Origin: Pseudooctadecabacter sp.
Lineage (GTDB): Bacteria > Pseudomonadota > Alphaproteobacteria > Rhodobacterales > Rhodobacteraceae
Length of the DNA: 64,000 nt
Reading direction: 5' to 3'
Assembly: GCF_020627745.1 (NCBI RefSeq)
Contig: NZ_JAHDGE010000005.1
Span: 81,437-145,436, forward strand
Below, one piece after another: positions 8,444 through 16,769 of this stretch. How positions within the stretch are numbered: position 1 is the stretch's first letter; every line of letters starts with the position of its first letter. The notes beneath the pieces were generated by a model that was not told the DNA's origin, ran no database searches, and saw only the letters and a list, made by a program, of their open reading frames with translations. Position numbers and translations under genes: made by a program.

Positions 8444-9526
8444 TTATTCGAAGAAGAACCGCACCATCTCGGCGCTGGCATCGGGACCTTTCGCATCGCA
8501 GTAGGACCCTGCGGGATTGCCGCCGGACCACGCATGGCCCTGGCCGTCGATGGTCCAGTGTTCCAGAATGGTGCGCCCTCTTTCATCCGACAGAACCCGC
8601 GTTGATGCCGTCCGGCCGCCATGGGTGCCGGTCTGCATCGTTTCGAGTGTCTGTCGGGGTGCATGGGCCTGAATGGCGCGGGCGATGCCGTCCGCGTTGG
8701 ACGGATGGACCGTGCGGTCGGCGCTGCCATGAAAGATGATGGTACGCACCGGTGCAGCATCGGACTGGGCGCGATCAGGCGTCAGAGGGTTGCCGTTCAT
8801 CGCGGCAAAGGCCGAAGACACATCCCGCGCGGACCCCGTGGCAAGGCCGGAATGGGCGCCCACTGCGGCAAAGACATCGGGGTAGGTATCGCCAAGGATC
8901 ACGGCCATCGCCGCCCCTGCGGACAAGCCCGCCACAAAGGTCGCAGACTGCGGCACCCCGTAAAGGCCGCAGATGTGCGCCGTCAGGCCGGCAAGCAACG
9001 CAGGCTCTCCCCGTCCACGGCGCTGGTCGCCGCGGCTGAACCAGTTCCAGCATGATTGCGCGTTGTCGCCCCGCGCCTGTGCGGGGTAGATCACGACGAA
9101 CCCGTCGCGGTCCGCCAGAGCGTTCATGCGCGTACCGGTTGCGAAATCCTCGGGGGTTTGGGTGCAGCCATGCAACATCAGGATTACCCCGCGCGGCTTT
9201 GAGGACGCAGCTTGTGGCACATACAGCCGATAGCGTCGCGTGCCGTGATCGGACACCCAGGCATGGCTGTCAAAGGTCGCGCCATGAGGAAGCCCCTGCG
9301 ACGTTGGCGGAGTTGACGGCGTCGACGGCGCGGTATCACGTGGGCCGCCCGACAGTCCCAGCCCACCGTAAAGCCCTGAGAGCACCCCCGTGCCCGAGGC
9401 TGTAGAGGGCATCGCCACCTTGTCCAACCCGTGTTGCGCCAACGTGCGCCGGACCAGATCATTGGCATAGGACAGGCGCGCCGCACCCGTATCAGGGCGT
9501 GCGGCACCCGGTGTCAGCAATTTCAT
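8444..9526 (-). CDS. PHB-depolymerase-family (alpha/beta hydrolase) esterase
   Basis: The 360-residue protein has the oxyanion-hole segment VILMLHGCTQTPEDF near 115-130 and the lipase box GLSAGAAM with its serine near 201. A C-terminal GQGHAWSGG supplies the histidine. This arrangement matches short-chain polyhydroxyalkanoate depolymerase / feruloyl-esterase-like proteins (PHB_depo family, type 1 catalytic domain). No convincing signal peptide is present, so it may be intracellular or exported in another way. The first 90 residues are variable and proline/serine-rich. It follows the RHH regulator by 21 bases in one unit. Substrate is not fixed by sequence; PHA oligomers or aromatic esters are both possible. 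Confidence 0.85.
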   Translation of the reverse strand: MKLLTPGAARPDTGAARLSYANDLVRRTLAQHGLDKVAMPSTASGTGVLSGLYGGLGLSGGPRDTAPSTPSTPPTSQGLPHGATFDSHAWVSDHGTRRYRLYVPQAASSKPRGVILMLHGCTQTPEDFATGTRMNALADRDGFVVIYPAQARGDNAQSCWNWFSRGDQRRGRGEPALLAGLTAHICGLYGVPQSATFVAGLSAGAAMAVILGDTYPDVFAAVGAHSGLATGSARDVSSAFAAMNGNPLTPDRAQSDAAPVRTIIFHGSADRTVHPSNADGIARAIQAHAPRQTLETMQTGTHGGRTASTRVLSDERGRTILEHWTIDGQGHAWSGGNPAGSYCDAKGPDASAEMVRFFFE

Positions 9527-9547
9527 AGCAGTTCCTTTTCTAGCGGA

Positions 9548-9964
9548 TCAGGTGATCCTGTCGCCAAGGGCGGCTTTGACCTCGGGACTGGCGTGCAGCG
9601 CCCCGAGAACCGTAATGGATGCGATCGTGTCCAGTGCCAGATCCGGTGTGACATCCGCCGCGATCCGCGTCAGGCCCACAACCTTGATGTGCAACCGTTC
9701 GCCTGCGGCTTTCACGGCTTCAAGATCGGCCACCGTGAAATCCCGCAATCCAAGTTCCAGTGTCTGACGGTCCAGTGATGCGGTTACTGCAGCGTCGTGG
9801 CCGTCGATCTGTTTGCGGATCGCCGTGCGAATAAAGTCTGTCCGGTTTGAATAAAATCCCTCGCGGACCAGCAGATCAATCCGGCCCAGATCGACGAATC
9901 CGAGGTTAATCGTCACCTTTTCGCTGTCCGGTTGCCGCCCCTTCAGGGGGATCACTTTCGCCAT
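9548..9964 (-). CDS. Ribbon-helix-helix (CopG-type) transcriptional regulator
   Basis: The 138-residue protein starts MAKVIPLKGRQPDSEKVTINLG. The beta-strand segment KVTINLGFVDLGRIDLLV and the following FYSNRTDFIRTAIRKQI are a CopG-type ribbon-helix-helix DNA-binding domain. The C-terminal half (about 60-138) is an uncharacterised extension. The frame stays open to 10015, but the -10 of a good promoter at 9987-9992 and a GGAG ribosome site support the ATG at 9964. The esterase follows in the same unit, so it may regulate that gene and itself. It is not clearly part of a toxin-antitoxin pair. Confidence 0.8.
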   Translation of the reverse strand: MAKVIPLKGRQPDSEKVTINLGFVDLGRIDLLVREGFYSNRTDFIRTAIRKQIDGHDAAVTASLDRQTLELGLRDFTVADLEAVKAAGERLHIKVVGLTRIAADVTPDLALDTIASITVLGALHASPEVKAALGDRIT

Positions 9965-9986
9965 CACGTTCTCCATCCATGTGGAT

Positions 9987-10015
9987 GGTATAGGGATGGT
10001 CATGCGGCTAAGCAA
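9987..10015 (-). promoter_or_regulatory. Sigma-70-type promoter of the RHH-esterase unit
   Basis: Minus-strand TTGCTT (10015-10010) and TATACC (9992-9987) are spaced 17 bases, 22 bases before the ATG at 9964. This fixes the RHH start downstream of 9987. Confidence 0.55.
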
Positions 10016-10116
10016 CTCATTCGTACAGAACCCAACAAAAGTTAAGTCATGTTATTTCAAGCAATGCGAGTGTGGTCGTGAGCGGTCAGGGACGCGACGG
10101 AGCTATCCCTGTAACG

Positions 10117-10479
10117 CTACCCTCTGGAAATACTTTTCAATGCGTCGATGAGGCTGTTTGGATTAAATGGCTTGGTCAGGACAGCAAGGGGTGCGAAGCG
10201 TTCAAGGTCCTCGTCATCCTCGCCCATGACATTGCCGCTGACAAAGATCACGGCAACCTCCTGTCCGGCCCTTATCCGCGCTACAGCGTCGTGGCCCTGA
10301 CTGCCGTCTGCCAAGCGGATATCAGCAATGATCACATCAAGATCGTGGGCCTTTGCCAGATCAACCGCGTCGTCCGCTGTGCGGGCAGTACCGACAACGC
10401 AGTGTCCCTCGTCCTCAAGAAGCGTTTGCACGTGCAGCGCAATTAACAGCTCGTCTTCGATTATAAGGGCGCGGCCCAT
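10117..10479 (-). CDS. Single-domain response regulator
   Basis: The 120-residue protein is a lone receiver domain: the acidic pocket LIIEDE (8-10), the phospho-acceptor Asp53 in IADIRL, and the Lys in VLTKPF near 103 are all present. It has no output domain, so it likely acts as a phosphate relay or sink, or by protein contact. GGGAGAAGGG precedes the ATG. It lies 53 bases downstream of the HisKA_2 kinase gene in the same direction, its probable cognate kinase. Receivers of this type have been found to tune the PhyR pathway in related bacteria; that role here is inference. Confidence 0.87.
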   Translation of the reverse strand: MGRALIIEDELLIALHVQTLLEDEGHCVVGTARTADDAVDLAKAHDLDVIIADIRLADGSQGHDAVARIRAGQEVAVIFVSGNVMGEDDEDLERFAPLAVLTKPFNPNSLIDALKSISRG

Positions 10480-10532
10480 ATCCCTTCTCCCTCGTTAAGC
10501 ACCGTCTGAGGCAAGCGGGCCTCTGCGAAAGT

Positions 10533-11603
10533 CTAGCTGTCGAAGACGACATCCGTGCGCCAGCCTGCGTCAGTGTTAACATCAACATCCGCCCCGATCT
10601 GTTGCGCGACGATTTTGACAAGTTGCAGGCCAAGCCCGTTTGTAGACAGCGTGTTTGCTTCATCCTGACCGGTCGCATGCAACGGGGTTTCACCCGCGTG
10701 CGTGCTGTTGCTGACCGACAGGCACACCTTCCCCTGACCTGAACGGCTGAGCCGGACCTCAATTTTCGATCCTCCGCCGGTGTTGTCTGCCTGTCCGTGA
10801 CGCATGGCGTTGGACATCAATTCGTTTACAATCACGGACAATGGCACGGCCACATCGGCATGGACGAATACCTTTTCTGCAATCACATCAACGCGCACCA
10901 CGTGATTGGATCGGCAAAAGCTGTCACACAGCTGGCGACAAAAGCTGCGCAAATGGGCGGATATGTCCACAAGCTGGGACTCCGGCCCTTGATAAAACGA
11001 AGCGTGAACCGCAGAAATTGCATGCACGCGACCGGCCGCCGACAGCAAGCAGTCTTTCAAAGCCTCATCGGCCGAGCGCGCCTGCAAAGACAATATTGAA
11101 GACACCAGCTGCAGGGAATTCTTGACCCTGTGGTTGACCTCCCCCAACAGAATGTTCTTCTGCTCGATCAGCCGGTCCAGATGCAGTTCTTTTGCGCGGA
11201 TATCAGTCACATCAAGGGTGCTGCCACGAAAGACCGGCACTCCGACGTCATCTGTTGTCAGTTCCTCACGGACCATGACCACCCGTTCCTCGCCATCGGG
11301 GCGGATAATTCTATGTTCGACCTCTCTCAGCGCGCCGACGCCTTCGGCCATCATGTCCTGTCCGGTACGGGCCAAAAGCTCCTGATCCTCGAGGGGCACA
11401 AGGGCCACGTAGAAATCATCGGGAATGGGCTTTGCCGCCTCGTCTTCGGTGATGTCGGGCAACCCGCAGATCGCGTCCAATTCCTTGGTGCGGATAATCG
11501 TCCGTTCAACGGGATTGTGTTGCCAGAACGCGATGCCTGCGACAGACCCCGCGATGCGCTGGAAAAATGCCTGCTGTTGCGCGACAGGGGACGGATTGGA
11601 CAT
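10533..11603 (-). CDS. PAS-domain HisKA_2-type sensor histidine kinase
   Basis: A PAS/PAC domain (about residues 10-125, with FRGSTLDVTDI) is followed by the H-box GEVNHRVKNSLQLVSSIL (histidine near 155). An HATPase domain follows with VIVNELMSNAMRHG and the G-box GLGLQLVKIVAQQIGAD. This is the HisKA_2 class, close to HWE kinases but without the WxE motif. The protein is soluble. The frame extends to an ATG at 11639, but that codon lies inside a 16-base palindrome with no ribosome site, so I prefer MSNPSPVAQQQ at 11603. It is followed by a single-domain response regulator in the same unit. Confidence 0.85.
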   Translation of the reverse strand: MSNPSPVAQQQAFFQRIAGSVAGIAFWQHNPVERTIIRTKELDAICGLPDITEDEAAKPIPDDFYVALVPLEDQELLARTGQDMMAEGVGALREVEHRIIRPDGEERVVMVREELTTDDVGVPVFRGSTLDVTDIRAKELHLDRLIEQKNILLGEVNHRVKNSLQLVSSILSLQARSADEALKDCLLSAAGRVHAISAVHASFYQGPESQLVDISAHLRSFCRQLCDSFCRSNHVVRVDVIAEKVFVHADVAVPLSVIVNELMSNAMRHGQADNTGGGSKIEVRLSRSGQGKVCLSVSNSTHAGETPLHATGQDEANTLSTNGLGLQLVKIVAQQIGADVDVNTDAGWRTDVVFDS

Positions 11604-11631
11604 AGGTGGCGAGCCTTCATCAAAAACAGCG

Positions 11632-11647
11632 TTTAACATATGTTAAA
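11632..11647. promoter_or_regulatory. 16-base perfect palindrome in the kinase-phytochrome intergenic region
   Basis: TTTAACAT and ATGTTAAA meet without a spacer at 11632-11647. The site lies between the divergent HisKA_2 kinase and bacteriophytochrome genes, a position suited to an operator. No specific regulator is suggested by the sequence. Confidence 0.4.
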
Positions 11648-11852
11648 TCATCTGTTCGGCAAAGAGGTTCCGTAAATTTGTGCCGGATCAAAAATATTCT
11701 CCGGCATGATCTGGAAGCATTAAAGATTGCTGCCTTAAACGCTCGATTTTTCCAAACCGGTCGATTGAAGATCAAATGTAGCCGAATGGCACGACGTTGT
11801 ATCACGGTGACGGGTCTGTTATCAGATGAGCCACAGTTTTTGGAGGACGAGG

Positions 11853-14417
11853 GTGGACGATTTTCCGACAATGGACGTGGACACCTCTGTCCTTGATACA
11901 TGCGACCTTGAGCCGATACAGACGCCAGGCAGTATTCAACCTTTCGGGGTGATGCTGGCGGGGCCGACCGACCTGTCGAAAATCGAATATTGCAGCGCCA
12001 ATTTGCAAGAGCTGCTGGACGTCGCGCCCAATGCCGTTCTGGGTACGCCATTTACCGATCTTCTGGGCAGCACATTGACGCACGATCTGCGGAATATGGC
12101 CAGCATATCTACGGCGCGGTCGCAACGCGAACGTGTAGGGCAGTACAAGATCGCGGATCGTCCGTTCGAAGTTTACATGCATGTCAATCCGGACAATCAG
12201 GCCGTGGTTGAACTGGAATCGTTCGACGCCGATCCGCAAGCAAAGAATAAATCCCCCATCGACGAGATGCGCAAATTTCTTGCTGCGGCCAGCGCGCGTC
12301 CCAAACTTGTCGACATGCTGAAAGCCTGTGTCGCGGGCCTCAGTTCGCTGACCGGATACGACCGGGTAATGGCCTATCAGTACATGCCCAACGGCGATGG
12401 TGAAGTCGTCGCCGAGGTGCGAAACGGCGATGTGGACAGCTATTTCGGGCTGCGGTTTCCGGCATGGGATGTGCCGGAACAGGCGCGCGCCCTGCAAGTG
12501 AAAAATCCGCTGCGCATGTTGGTGGATGTCCATCAGGTTCCTGTCCCGATCCTTGCATATGACCAACAGCTTCCGCCATTGAATATGGCCCTGTCGCACC
12601 TGCGTGGCATCTCTCCTATCCATGTGGAATATCTGGCCAATATGGGTGTTGGCGCGACCTTGACCCTTGGGTTGGTGGTGGATGGCAAGCTGTGGGGCAT
12701 GTTTTCATGCCATCACAAGACACCCCGCGCGATTACATCGGACGTGCGGATCGCTGTGGAACTGTTCGGGCAGATGATCTCCCTTCTGATCAAGCAGCGG
12801 ATCGACATTGCCGATACCCTGCAGCGCAACAAGGCCGCAGAGGCACGGGTGCGTATTCTGGCCGAAACCGAGGCAACGACAGATTTCCTCCATTCGTTCC
12901 AGACCCTCGCTCCGATCCTGTCCGAAGTGATCCCCTGCGACGGCGTCGCGGTCACTTATGAGGGTAAGACGCTGACCTATGGTAGCGTCCCCGGCCCTGA
13001 TGCTATTTTGGCCATCGGAAACTACGACATGGACCGCGAAGACCTCCTGCTGCCGATTGACAATCTGGCGGCCCATCATCTGATTGACGACCACGCGCTT
13101 CATCACACGGCGGGCGCGCTGTTGATCCGCGCTACGGCGGCGCATCCGATGCAGGTCATGCTGTTTCGTGACGAAAAACTGCGCAGCCTGAACTGGGCCG
13201 GTCGTCCGGAAAAGACGCTGGAACCCGGGCCCCTTGGCCCGCGTATCACCCCGCGCGGATCGTTCGATGCCTATGTGGAAAGCCAGAAAGGGTTTTCTCA
13301 ATCGTGGAATCCCGCCGATCTGGCCGCCGCCCGTGAGGTGCAAATTCTTCTCACACAAGTGTCAGCCAAAAGCGAACGGGTGCAGCTGATGCGCCATCAG
13401 GATCTGGTGACCCACCAGCGGCAACAGGATCTAATGATCGCAGAGCTGAACCACCGCGTTAAGAATATTCTTGCGTTGATCCGGTCGCTGTCACGGCAGG
13501 CCAAATCTTCGGCGGCATCTCTCGAAAGTTATGCACTGGCGTTGGAACAACGCATTTCCGCCTTGGCTGCAGCGCACGATCTGGCGGTGTCCAATACGAT
13601 GAAGGGCGTCTCGCTCAAGGGTATTCTGGATACGGAACTGGGGCCCTATCTGGGTCAGGACACTGCGCAAATCCTGATGGCCGGTCCGGTGGTTGGTCTG
13701 CGTGCCGACGTCGCCCCTATTATCGCACTGGTCCTTCATGAAATCGTGTCCAACGCGGTCAAATACGGGGCCTTGTCGAACGAAGACGGCATTGTGCGCA
13801 TCAAATGGTCCATCAAGGAGGATGCGCTGACCTTTTCGTGGACAGAGATCGGCGGCCCGACGGTGCAGCCCCCCAGCCGCCACGGCTTTGGCCGGTCGTT
13901 AATCGAGAAGGCAATCCCGTATGAATTTGACGGTGACGCGGAAATTGATTTTGCGCCGGGCGGGGTGAAATTTTCGTTCATGCTGCCAGCCGCAAATCTG
14001 GTTGATCTGGATGGCGACGTTCCGGTCAAATTGGTTGGCAGCGTGGGGGTGATCGAAAAGGCCGCCAACGGTAAAACCGCGCTATTGGTCGAAGACAATG
14101 TGGTTCTGGCCATGGATATGGTCGAAAGCCTGACCCGTCTTGGCACCACCGGCGTGGAGTCAGCCTCGACCATCGAAGCCGGATTGAAAATGGCGGAGAA
14201 CGGCACATTCGATTTTGCCGTATTGGATATGAACCTGCGCGGCACCGTATCCTTCGCCATCGCAACAAAGCTGGTCGAACGCGGTATTCCGTTTCTATTC
14301 GTCACAGGCTACGGGTCCAAAATCGAACTGCCGGAAGAGTTGCGCGACGTGATCATTCTGACCAAACCGGTGGATGAAGGAACGCTGTCGCGCAGCATCG
14401 AAAAATTACTGAAATAG
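11853..14417 (+). CDS. bphP: Bacteriophytochrome HWE histidine kinase with C-terminal receiver domain
   Basis: The 854-residue photosensor has, in order: PAS with the biliverdin-attachment cysteine at about residue 17 (TCDLEPIQTPGSIQPFG), GAF with FPAWDVPEQAR near 202-212 and the chromophore-pocket histidine near 285 (FSCHH), and PHY (about 310-490). Then comes an HWE kinase (ELNHRVKN near 529, FSWTE) and a receiver domain from 740 whose Asp near 790 lies in VLDMNLRG; its VTGYG segment resembles FATGUY receivers. It should bind biliverdin and convert red/far-red light into phosphorylation. I chose GTG at 11853 because TTTTGGAGG precedes it; ATG at 11826 lacks a ribosome site. No heme oxygenase gene is adjacent. 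Confidence 0.92.
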   Translation: MDDFPTMDVDTSVLDTCDLEPIQTPGSIQPFGVMLAGPTDLSKIEYCSANLQELLDVAPNAVLGTPFTDLLGSTLTHDLRNMASISTARSQRERVGQYKIADRPFEVYMHVNPDNQAVVELESFDADPQAKNKSPIDEMRKFLAAASARPKLVDMLKACVAGLSSLTGYDRVMAYQYMPNGDGEVVAEVRNGDVDSYFGLRFPAWDVPEQARALQVKNPLRMLVDVHQVPVPILAYDQQLPPLNMALSHLRGISPIHVEYLANMGVGATLTLGLVVDGKLWGMFSCHHKTPRAITSDVRIAVELFGQMISLLIKQRIDIADTLQRNKAAEARVRILAETEATTDFLHSFQTLAPILSEVIPCDGVAVTYEGKTLTYGSVPGPDAILAIGNYDMDREDLLLPIDNLAAHHLIDDHALHHTAGALLIRATAAHPMQVMLFRDEKLRSLNWAGRPEKTLEPGPLGPRITPRGSFDAYVESQKGFSQSWNPADLAAAREVQILLTQVSAKSERVQLMRHQDLVTHQRQQDLMIAELNHRVKNILALIRSLSRQAKSSAASLESYALALEQRISALAAAHDLAVSNTMKGVSLKGILDTELGPYLGQDTAQILMAGPVVGLRADVAPIIALVLHEIVSNAVKYGALSNEDGIVRIKWSIKEDALTFSWTEIGGPTVQPPSRHGFGRSLIEKAIPYEFDGDAEIDFAPGGVKFSFMLPAANLVDLDGDVPVKLVGSVGVIEKAANGKTALLVEDNVVLAMDMVESLTRLGTTGVESASTIEAGLKMAENGTFDFAVLDMNLRGTVSFAIATKLVERGIPFLFVTGYGSKIELPEELRDVIILTKPVDEGTLSRSIEKLLK

Positions 14418-14484
14418 CACGCAGGCGCGGTCGCGCCGTATTGCATCATGCGCACTGGGCTTACGAAACTCCCTTAAGGAAGGT

Positions 14485-14510
14485 GGAACATAACCGCCGT
14501 TCCATCCGTT
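14485..14510 (+). promoter_or_regulatory. EcfG promoter, exact GGAAC-N17-CGTT
   Basis: GGAAC at 14485-14489 and CGTT at 14507-14510 with 17 bases between match the alphaproteobacterial EcfG consensus exactly. It ends 32 bases before the PLDc_N-type gene start. Confidence 0.75.
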
Positions 14511-14542
14511 GAGACGCAACAGAAAATCAACGGAGACCCAAA

Positions 14543-14731
14543 ATGGAATATGGAATAGTCGGCCTTATCGTTCTGATCGCTGATGTCTACGCCATCATGC
14601 AGATCATCAGCAGCTCTGCCACGACAGGTGCAAAAATCCTGTGGACACTGCTCGTTCTTGTTCTGCCGGTCCTCGGCTTCATCATCTGGTATTTCGCAGG
14701 CCCCCGCAGCAGCGGCACTGCCAGCGTATAA
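14543..14731 (+). CDS. Small PLDc_N-type membrane protein (62 residues)
   Basis: Two hydrophobic segments (about 4-22 and 32-51) flank a short loop ISSSATTGAKILW. The second ends LPVLGFIIWYFAGPRS, the signature of the phospholipase D nuclease N-terminal (PLDc_N) family of small membrane proteins. No catalytic domain follows, so it is a stand-alone membrane peptide of unknown role. An exact EcfG promoter precedes it and the YciF-like gene follows 24 bases later, so both probably belong to the general stress response. Confidence 0.8.
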   Translation: MEYGIVGLIVLIADVYAIMQIISSSATTGAKILWTLLVLVLPVLGFIIWYFAGPRSSGTASV

Positions 14732-14755
14732 CCCCACATCTGAAGGAGAGACATC

Positions 14756-15250
14756 ATGACACTGAACACACTGGAAGACGTGTACAAAGACCAGTTGCAA
14801 GACATCTGGAGCGCGAACAAACAATCGCTCGATGTGGTCACGAAACTGGGCGAGGCCGCCAAAGACAAAACCCTGTCCGAGGCGCTGATTGCAGGTGCCA
14901 ACGGTATTTCCGACGGCATGGCCAAGCTTGAAGAATTGTGCAACGCCCATGACATCAAGCCCAATGGCGAACATTGTAAAGGCATGGAAGGCCTCGTGAC
15001 CGAGGCCAAGAAACACGCGCTTGACGAAGATTTTGGCAGTGACGATGTGCGCGACGCCATGATCATCACGCAATACCAGCGCATGGTGCATTACGCACTT
15101 GCCGGCTACGGCTGCCTTGTCGCTTTCGCCAACCGTCTCGATCTGGATGGTGATGCAGCTGTGCTCAACGAATGTCTGGATCAGACATATGACGGTGACC
15201 GTCGCATGACCGATATTGCGACCGGCGGCGTGAACGCCAAAGCGGCCTGA
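14756..15250 (+). CDS. YciE/YciF-type ferritin-like protein (DUF892)
   Basis: The 164-residue helical protein starts LNTLEDVYKDQLQDIWSANKQ, the standard opening of DUF892 proteins. Spaced Glu/His residues (EELCNAH, CKGMEGL, TQYQRMVHYALAGYG) are as in the YciF ferritin-like fold, where they line a di-metal site. AAGGAGAG provides a strong ribosome site. It is the second gene behind an exact EcfG promoter and is followed by a terminator. Family members are induced by osmotic and general stress; their biochemical role is not settled. Confidence 0.88.
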   Translation: MTLNTLEDVYKDQLQDIWSANKQSLDVVTKLGEAAKDKTLSEALIAGANGISDGMAKLEELCNAHDIKPNGEHCKGMEGLVTEAKKHALDEDFGSDDVRDAMIITQYQRMVHYALAGYGCLVAFANRLDLDGDAAVLNECLDQTYDGDRRMTDIATGGVNAKAA

Positions 15251-15279
15251 ACGGCCTAACCTTCACAATGTCTATGACA

Positions 15280-15307
15280 GGCGGGGCTGGAAACGGCCCC
15301 GCCTTTT
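15280..15307 (+). terminator. Rho-independent terminator after the YciF-like gene
   Basis: GGCGGGGC (15280-15287) pairs with GCCCCGCC (15296-15303), followed by TTTT, 29 bases after the stop. Confidence 0.75.
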
Positions 15308-15329
15308 GCGTGCGACGCGTCCGGCGGCA

Positions 15330-16769
15330 TCAACCACATACCTCGGACTGGATGGATGCGGCCAGACGCAGGTCGCGTTCCAGCATGTCGCGCGCCTGCT
15401 CTTGAGCCGCCTGTCCCATCGCGCGCAATACATAAGACGGGTGTACCGTGATCAGAACCGGAATACCGTCGCCGGTTGCCTCCAACTTGCCAGACCTTCG
15501 CAACAGGTCCTTGCCCGATCCGGTCAGAGCCTCGGCCGCGACGGCCCCCATTGCGACGATCAACGCCGGTTTGGTGCGGGCGATCTCGCCGTCCAGCCAC
15601 CAGCGACAGGCGCTGATTTCAGACCGATCCGGCCGGTCATGGATGCGCCGTTTGCGCTGGACGACATATTTGAAATGCTTGACCGCGTTGGTCACATAAC
15701 AGGTACTGCGGTCCAGTCCCGCGGTCGCAGCTGCAGCATCAAACACGCGGCCTGCCGGTCCCACGAAAGGCCGCCCTTCAAGGTCCTCACAATCTCCGGG
15801 CTGTTCGCCGACGATCATCACCCGCGCATCCAGTGGCCCCTCACCCGGTACAGCCTGCGTCGCTGCGCCGTGCAGCGGGCACCGCGTGCACTGGTGCAAC
15901 TCCGCCTCCAGCGTCTCCCCCTTCGCCCCCCAGTCGGACGCGAACCCCTGCTGCTGACGTTGCGCCGCCTCGACCCGCAAAGGCGGAAGAGTTGGCGCGG
16001 CGCGGGCCATTTCAGCCGCGCGTTTTCCTGCACCTGCAATCAGATCGGGGATCAGTGCCGCCTCGGGCAGGTTCTTCCAGTATTTCTTCGGCATCTCGGA
16101 TGTCATCGCCGATACCTTCAACCGCGCCGGATTGAAGATGTTGCTGTAATAGGTCGTCCAGAGGTCCTCATGGGCATCTTCGGGCAGATCGGGACGCGGC
16201 GCATCCAGTTGGAACGATACCGCGCCGTCGATGCAATGGGCCGTCACATCCGGGGTGACGATAGACCAGTCCATATCCGCGAAGCGCCGCTGGAAAAATC
16301 GTGATGTTGGTTCGACCGTGTGATGGGTCGGTTCGAACCACGCCATAAAGGCGCGGCGACCGGTCCTGTGGGGGGGCACCTCACGGAACCGCACAAACGC
16401 TTTCATCTTGTGCTGGCAGCGGTGCACGGCTTTTTCCATTCGGCGCAATCGCGCCAGTCCCAGATCAGCGCGATCCTGCATCAGGCGCGGTGCATCCCGC
16501 AGCCGCCAGAGAAACGCATAAAGATGGGCAAACCGTTGAGGGTCATCATGCCAGACCACGGTTTCCGCCAACCCAAGAAAACTGCGCGGAACTGTCACCG
16601 GTGCGGTCCGCACCGGCACCCCTGCCCCGCCAAAGAGCGGCGCCTGATCGGCCCCCTCAATGGTCCACTCCACCTGCCCCGGTGGCACCCCTTCGGACAA
16701 AAGCGCACGTGCCGCATCGCGCCAGGCCTGAGCAGTCCCAATGCGCGGCATCTCAGCCGCGCGCCTCAT
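15330..16769 (-). CDS. udgX: UdgX family uracil-DNA-binding protein fused to DUF4130 (TIGR03915) domain
   Basis: The 479-residue protein joins an N-terminal DUF4130/TIGR03915 domain (about 1-250; HLYAFLWRLRDAPRL, RRMEKAVHRCQHKMKAFVRF) to a UdgX domain (about 270-479). In the latter I see CTRC near 292 for a 4Fe-4S cluster, motif A GEQPGD near 320, the KRRIH loop near 371-376 and HPS near 441. UdgX is known to bind uracil in DNA tightly and become covalently attached through the KRRIH histidine, which is present here. The ATG at 16769 overlaps the stop of the radical SAM gene by ATGA; the longer open frame is an artefact. The DUF4130 part has no known activity. Confidence 0.92.
   Translation of the reverse strand: MRRAAEMPRIGTAQAWRDAARALLSEGVPPGQVEWTIEGADQAPLFGGAGVPVRTAPVTVPRSFLGLAETVVWHDDPQRFAHLYAFLWRLRDAPRLMQDRADLGLARLRRMEKAVHRCQHKMKAFVRFREVPPHRTGRRAFMAWFEPTHHTVEPTSRFFQRRFADMDWSIVTPDVTAHCIDGAVSFQLDAPRPDLPEDAHEDLWTTYYSNIFNPARLKVSAMTSEMPKKYWKNLPEAALIPDLIAGAGKRAAEMARAAPTLPPLRVEAAQRQQQGFASDWGAKGETLEAELHQCTRCPLHGAATQAVPGEGPLDARVMIVGEQPGDCEDLEGRPFVGPAGRVFDAAAATAGLDRSTCYVTNAVKHFKYVVQRKRRIHDRPDRSEISACRWWLDGEIARTKPALIVAMGAVAAEALTGSGKDLLRRSGKLEATGDGIPVLITVHPSYVLRAMGQAAQEQARDMLERDLRLAASIQSEVCG

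Noticed and set aside
7989-8504. 171-residue plus-strand frame
   Set aside because: It is antisense to the 51-residue gene and its promoter, and has random composition with no ribosome site.
11646-11671. GGAAC upstream of the HisKA_2 kinase as an EcfG promoter
   Set aside because: At 17 bases the -10 would be GATT, two mismatches from CGTT, so it was not called.
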